Assembly: GCA_022574555.1 (NCBI GenBank)
Contig: JACZRV010000026.1
Coordinates: 1-36,895, forward strand
Direction of reading: 5' to 3'
Length of the DNA: 36,895 nt
DNA from: SAR324 cluster bacterium
Lineage (GTDB): Bacteria > SAR324 > JACQKK01
The first letter of the stretch is position 1, and the number at the start of each line of letters is the position of its first letter. Below are positions 35,054 through 36,895 of the stretch, piece by piece. The position numbers and the translations under genes were made by a program. The notes under the pieces are model-generated. The model saw only the letters and a program-made list of their open reading frames with translations, was not told where the DNA came from and did no database searches.

Positions 35054-35390
35054 GGGCGCCTGACCTCGAAATCGTTGGGACGCGGCCGGAAACCGGCCCG
35101 AGGAAACAGTCCCCGGCGTATCACGCCGCCGCGGGCGCTGTCAACGCGCGGCCGTCGTCGGTCGTGCGGTGCAGGTGACGAGTGGCGGGCGAGACGCCCG
35201 CCCCACTGGGATGGGCCAAAAAGTGACGGGCGGTCAGGCCGCCTAGTGCAGACTCTGCGATTGACCCCGACCCCAGAGGCCGAAGGGAGATAAGTTAAAT
35301 GCCAACTCCTTTGGCGCAGGAAGGGCGCATGGCGGGGCAATAATACAGGCTTTTTAGTGAGGTACGGGAATGCTGTAAAATAGCCAAAAA
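35054..35390. other. Gap upstream of the ferredoxin gene
   Basis: No credible gene. The segment before the interspersed element (about 35260-35390) contains TTGACCCCGACCCCAGAGG and runs of AT-rich sequence of the kind found at the edges of decayed mobile elements. Short ORFs are unconvincing. Confidence 0.35.
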
Positions 35391-35682
35391 TCAAGTCACT
35401 GAAATTACAAATGTAATTGGCTTCGTTTTGTAAAATTTGATTTTTTTCACCTCCTTCCGCCCCATGCGGACAAGATAATAGATGTCCGCGGTTTCAATTT
35501 ATCCGAATCCAACTGTGTCAAGTCAATAGGCAAAATATTCAAACCTTTTATGGCCATTTCCGGCCAAAATCGACTAAAAATTCCGTTCCAAGGCGGACCA
35601 CTCGGAGCCTTCCCAACGCGTTGATTATAGCCCATCCCTTCTGGAACGCATAGACCCTGGCCGCGAATAGCCGATAATGGCC
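35391..35682 (-). repeat. Degenerate interspersed element, copy B (inverted to copy A)
   Basis: Blocks 35414-35432 (19/19) and 35647-35682 (32/36) match the reverse complement of copy A. A hairpin GCGGACA/TGTCCGC (35466-35489) lies inside this copy. The copy is adjacent to a decayed IS1-like transposase fragment, so it may be the end of that element or a non-autonomous relative. Confidence 0.6.
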
Positions 35683-35754
35683 GGGATAGGTCCCGGCTAT
35701 TCTTGCTTCCATACACCGGATGCGTCCGGTAGGGTCGGTTTACGTCTCCGCCTT

Positions 35755-35937
35755 TTATTCCCCCATACACTGGCCGCTACACTCAATGCATCTCAATTTA
35801 CGATCTAGCTCACCTTTGCATCGCTCCCCTATATGTTTCAGGACCTTGAGGATGGTAGATTTATGAACCCCAGTGACACGGGAAGTAGCTCAGATTGAGA
35901 ACCCTTCTACTTTCGCGGAGAGCGCAGCGACTTTCAT
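35755..35937 (-). pseudogene. IS1-like transposase remnant (N-terminal part, in-frame stop)
   Basis: The minus frame from ATG 35937 reads MKVAALSAKVEGFSI, then an in-frame TGA (35890-35892), then ATSRVTGVHKSTILKVLKHI followed by GERCKGELDRKLRC before the frame ends at 35755. This is the start of an IS1-family transposase, whose N-terminus has a helix-turn-helix of the type VEGNSIRATxRxTGVHRxTIxxLL. The catalytic region is missing. It is a dead fragment about 60 codons long, beside copy B of the interspersed element. Confidence 0.6.
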
Positions 35938-36091
35938 TTTGAGTTATAAACCGTCCGCGGGGCCTCCTTGACAGGCCCCGAGAGCACGAATAGAATCAAA
36001 TTACCTTTACAAATGTAATCCGGCTGTCCTTCACAGGGTACGTCGGGTTGGGGTTGTTCGGTGCTCGAAACACTGAGTGACCAATAAAAAT

Positions 36092-36167
36092 TGGTGGGGC
36101 GGACAGGATTCGAACCCGCAGCCATCGGATTAGTAATCCGCTGCTCAATCCCTTGAGCTACCGCCCC
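36092..36167 (-). tRNA. tRNA with anticodon ACU (would read Ser AGU), class I body
   Basis: The minus strand folds as a cloverleaf: acceptor GGGGCGG/CCGCCCC, D-arm GCTC/GAGC, anticodon arm GCGGA/TCCGA with loop TTACTAA, a five-base variable loop, and a T-arm GCGGG/CCTGT around TTCGAAT. Discriminator A and an encoded CCA (36094-36092) follow. The anticodon at positions 34-36 is ACT. Normal bacterial serine tRNAs have a long variable arm, and AGU/AGC is read by GCU; this one has neither. The anticodon stem has a G-A mismatch at 27-43 and the T-stem has two G-U pairs. The body resembles a tRNA-Asn or tRNA-Thr scaffold. It may be a divergent working tRNA, a tRNA with a mutated anticodon, or a pseudo-tRNA beside mobile DNA. 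Confidence 0.8.
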
Positions 36168-36177
36168 ATTCCAGGAA

Positions 36178-36208
36178 AGCCCCATTGGCCAGTGCCGTGG
36201 GGCTTTTT
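36178..36208 (+). terminator. Hairpin with T-tract
   Basis: AGCCCCA (36178-36184) pairs with TGGGGCT (36198-36204), followed by TTTTT. On plus it resembles a rho-independent terminator, but no plus-strand gene ends just upstream. It may insulate the toxin-antitoxin promoter from upstream reading. Confidence 0.45.
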
Positions 36209-36223
36209 GCTTAAGTGTTTTTA

Positions 36224-36243
36224 TGATAATAATTTTATTATCA
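36224..36243. promoter_or_regulatory. Inverted repeat, possible operator of the toxin-antitoxin pair
   Basis: TGATAATAA (36224-36232) and TTATTATCA (36235-36243) form a perfect 9-bp inverted repeat with a 2-bp gap, 53 bp upstream of the toxin start. Position and symmetry fit a site for the XRE-type antitoxin, which usually represses its own operon. Confidence 0.4.
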
Positions 36244-36296
36244 TCCGTCAAGCTTTTTCACTTGCTCCGATAATATTTTTATAATAGGATGGGAAA

Positions 36297-36698
36297 GTGC
36301 TCTGGACGTGGATGGACTACCTCGACCGCCGGGGCCGAAACCTTGTCAGGGCGTGGTTAATGGAGGAACTTTCGGAGGCGGGGCGATTCAAGCTTGAGCA
36401 ACGAATGAAAACGATGGCGGCCATAGAAAGAACCGAATGGCCGCCCTGGGCGTCACCTTTGGTCGGCTTTAAGGGAATTCTGGAATTGAAGCTCAAGCAT
36501 GAGAGGGTCCAGTATCGTCCGCTCTTTTGCTATGGGCCGAATCAACGTCAATTGACGTTCCTATTTGGTGCGAAGGAGATAGGCGACGCATTTTCTCCGG
36601 GAGACGCGCCTCATCGCGCTCTTACCAGGAAAAGCGAAATCGAAAGAAACCGTGAGCAGGTAGAACGCCATGCTTTCCATGATGACGAGACTAATTAG
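36297..36698 (+). CDS. HigB/RelE-superfamily toxin, Gp49-like (133 aa)
   Basis: The protein matches the phage-derived Gp49-like branch of the RelE/HigB fold: WMDYLDRRGRNLVRAWLMEE, WPPWASPLVGFKGILELKLK, RVQYRPLFCYGPNQRQLTFL, and FGAKEIGDAFSPGDAPHRAL. Such toxins cleave mRNA at the ribosome. The toxin precedes the antitoxin gene, which is the HigBA order. The start is GTG 36297, with AGGA upstream, or ATG 36312. An inverted repeat upstream may be the operator. AT content is higher than the neighbouring core genes, consistent with mobile origin. Confidence 0.8.
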   Translation: MLWTWMDYLDRRGRNLVRAWLMEELSEAGRFKLEQRMKTMAAIERTEWPPWASPLVGFKGILELKLKHERVQYRPLFCYGPNQRQLTFLFGAKEIGDAFSPGDAPHRALTRKSEIERNREQVERHAFHDDETN

Positions 36699-36895
36699 GA
36701 AACTCCGAAAGAAAGAATTGCGGGATATTTACGTCGAATCAGCCATCAGCGACGTTATCTCCACTCAGATTTTCAATCTTCGAAAATCTAGGAAAAGGAA
36801 TTGGTCACAAAGGGATTTGGCGAAAAAAGTTAAAATGGCGCAGCCGCGCATAGCTGTGCTAGAAGGCGCCGACTATGAAAATTATACGATCAGCA
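36670..36895 (+). CDS. XRE-family antitoxin, HigA-like (3' end beyond window)
   Basis: This frame starts at ATG 36670, overlaps the toxin gene by 29 bp and runs off the window. A helical N-terminus (MLSMMTRLIRKLRKKELRDI) leads to IFNLRKSRKRNWSQRDLAKK followed by VKMAQPRIAVLEGADYENYT, a helix-turn-helix typical of antitoxins that follow RelE-like toxins. The antitoxin would bind and neutralise the toxin and repress the operon. Confidence 0.75.
   Translation, partial: MLSMMTRLIRKLRKKELRDIYVESAISDVISTQIFNLRKSRKRNWSQRDLAKKVKMAQPRIAVLEGADYENYTIS

Noticed and set aside
35447..35770. Minus-strand ORF of 107 codons in the accessory end
   Set aside because: It lies within copy B of the interspersed element and has no recognisable motif.
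36092..36120. Attachment-site duplication of the tRNA 3' end elsewhere in the window
   Set aside because: The best match I found was a 10-base GGCGGACAGG near 2538, too short to count as an att site.
35934..36251. Minus-strand ORF of 105 codons
   Set aside because: It runs straight through the tRNA gene.

Overview
The window is a GC-rich chromosomal segment from a Gram-negative bacterium. Evidence for an outer membrane is a lipoprotein, two predicted outer-membrane beta-barrels, a LolA-like periplasmic protein and phosphatidylserine decarboxylase. The double-length UvrA, the lipoprotein built from fibronectin III and beta-helix modules, and an AOR-type ferredoxin/flavoprotein pair suggest a deltaproteobacterial lineage (Desulfobacterota or Myxococcota-like). 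That placement is inference; no rRNA gene is present.

Layout. Positions 1-2127 (minus) hold the N-terminal 709 codons of a large surface lipoprotein that runs off the left edge. Positions 2128-2917 are non-coding and carry a degenerate interspersed element (copy A) and a 15-bp tandem array. Positions 2918-6142 (minus) are an envelope operon, tetR-type regulator > LolA-like protein > porin-like barrel, with a perfect 16-bp palindrome in front. A coiled-coil lipoprotein (6412-7659, minus) follows, preceded by another 15-bp array. From 8137 to 25686 genes run on the plus strand: double uvrA, small exported proteins, a DUF302 protein, a LOG-family protein, a membrane zinc-ribbon protein, queA, fabF, ftsH (with a clear sigma-70 promoter), psd, rlmN and a TauD-type dioxygenase. 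A FAH-family protein lies on minus. An unusual glycosyltransferase with ten 38-residue repeats, a PAP2 phosphatase and a DUF350 membrane protein are on plus. A small barrel protein and a ferredoxin plus FAD oxidoreductase pair are on minus.

The right end (35054-36895) is accessory DNA: copy B of the interspersed element in inverted orientation, a decayed IS1-like transposase start, a class I tRNA with anticodon ACU, and a HigBA-type toxin-antitoxin pair that runs off the right edge.

The most distinctive genome feature is a set of short tandem arrays in intergenic gaps, mostly of 15-16 bp period. Their sequences are unrelated to each other. Other points of interest are the AorA/AorC-like pair without its catalytic AorB subunit, the repeat-rich glycosyltransferase, the ACU tRNA and a hairpin-capped 25-codon ORF.
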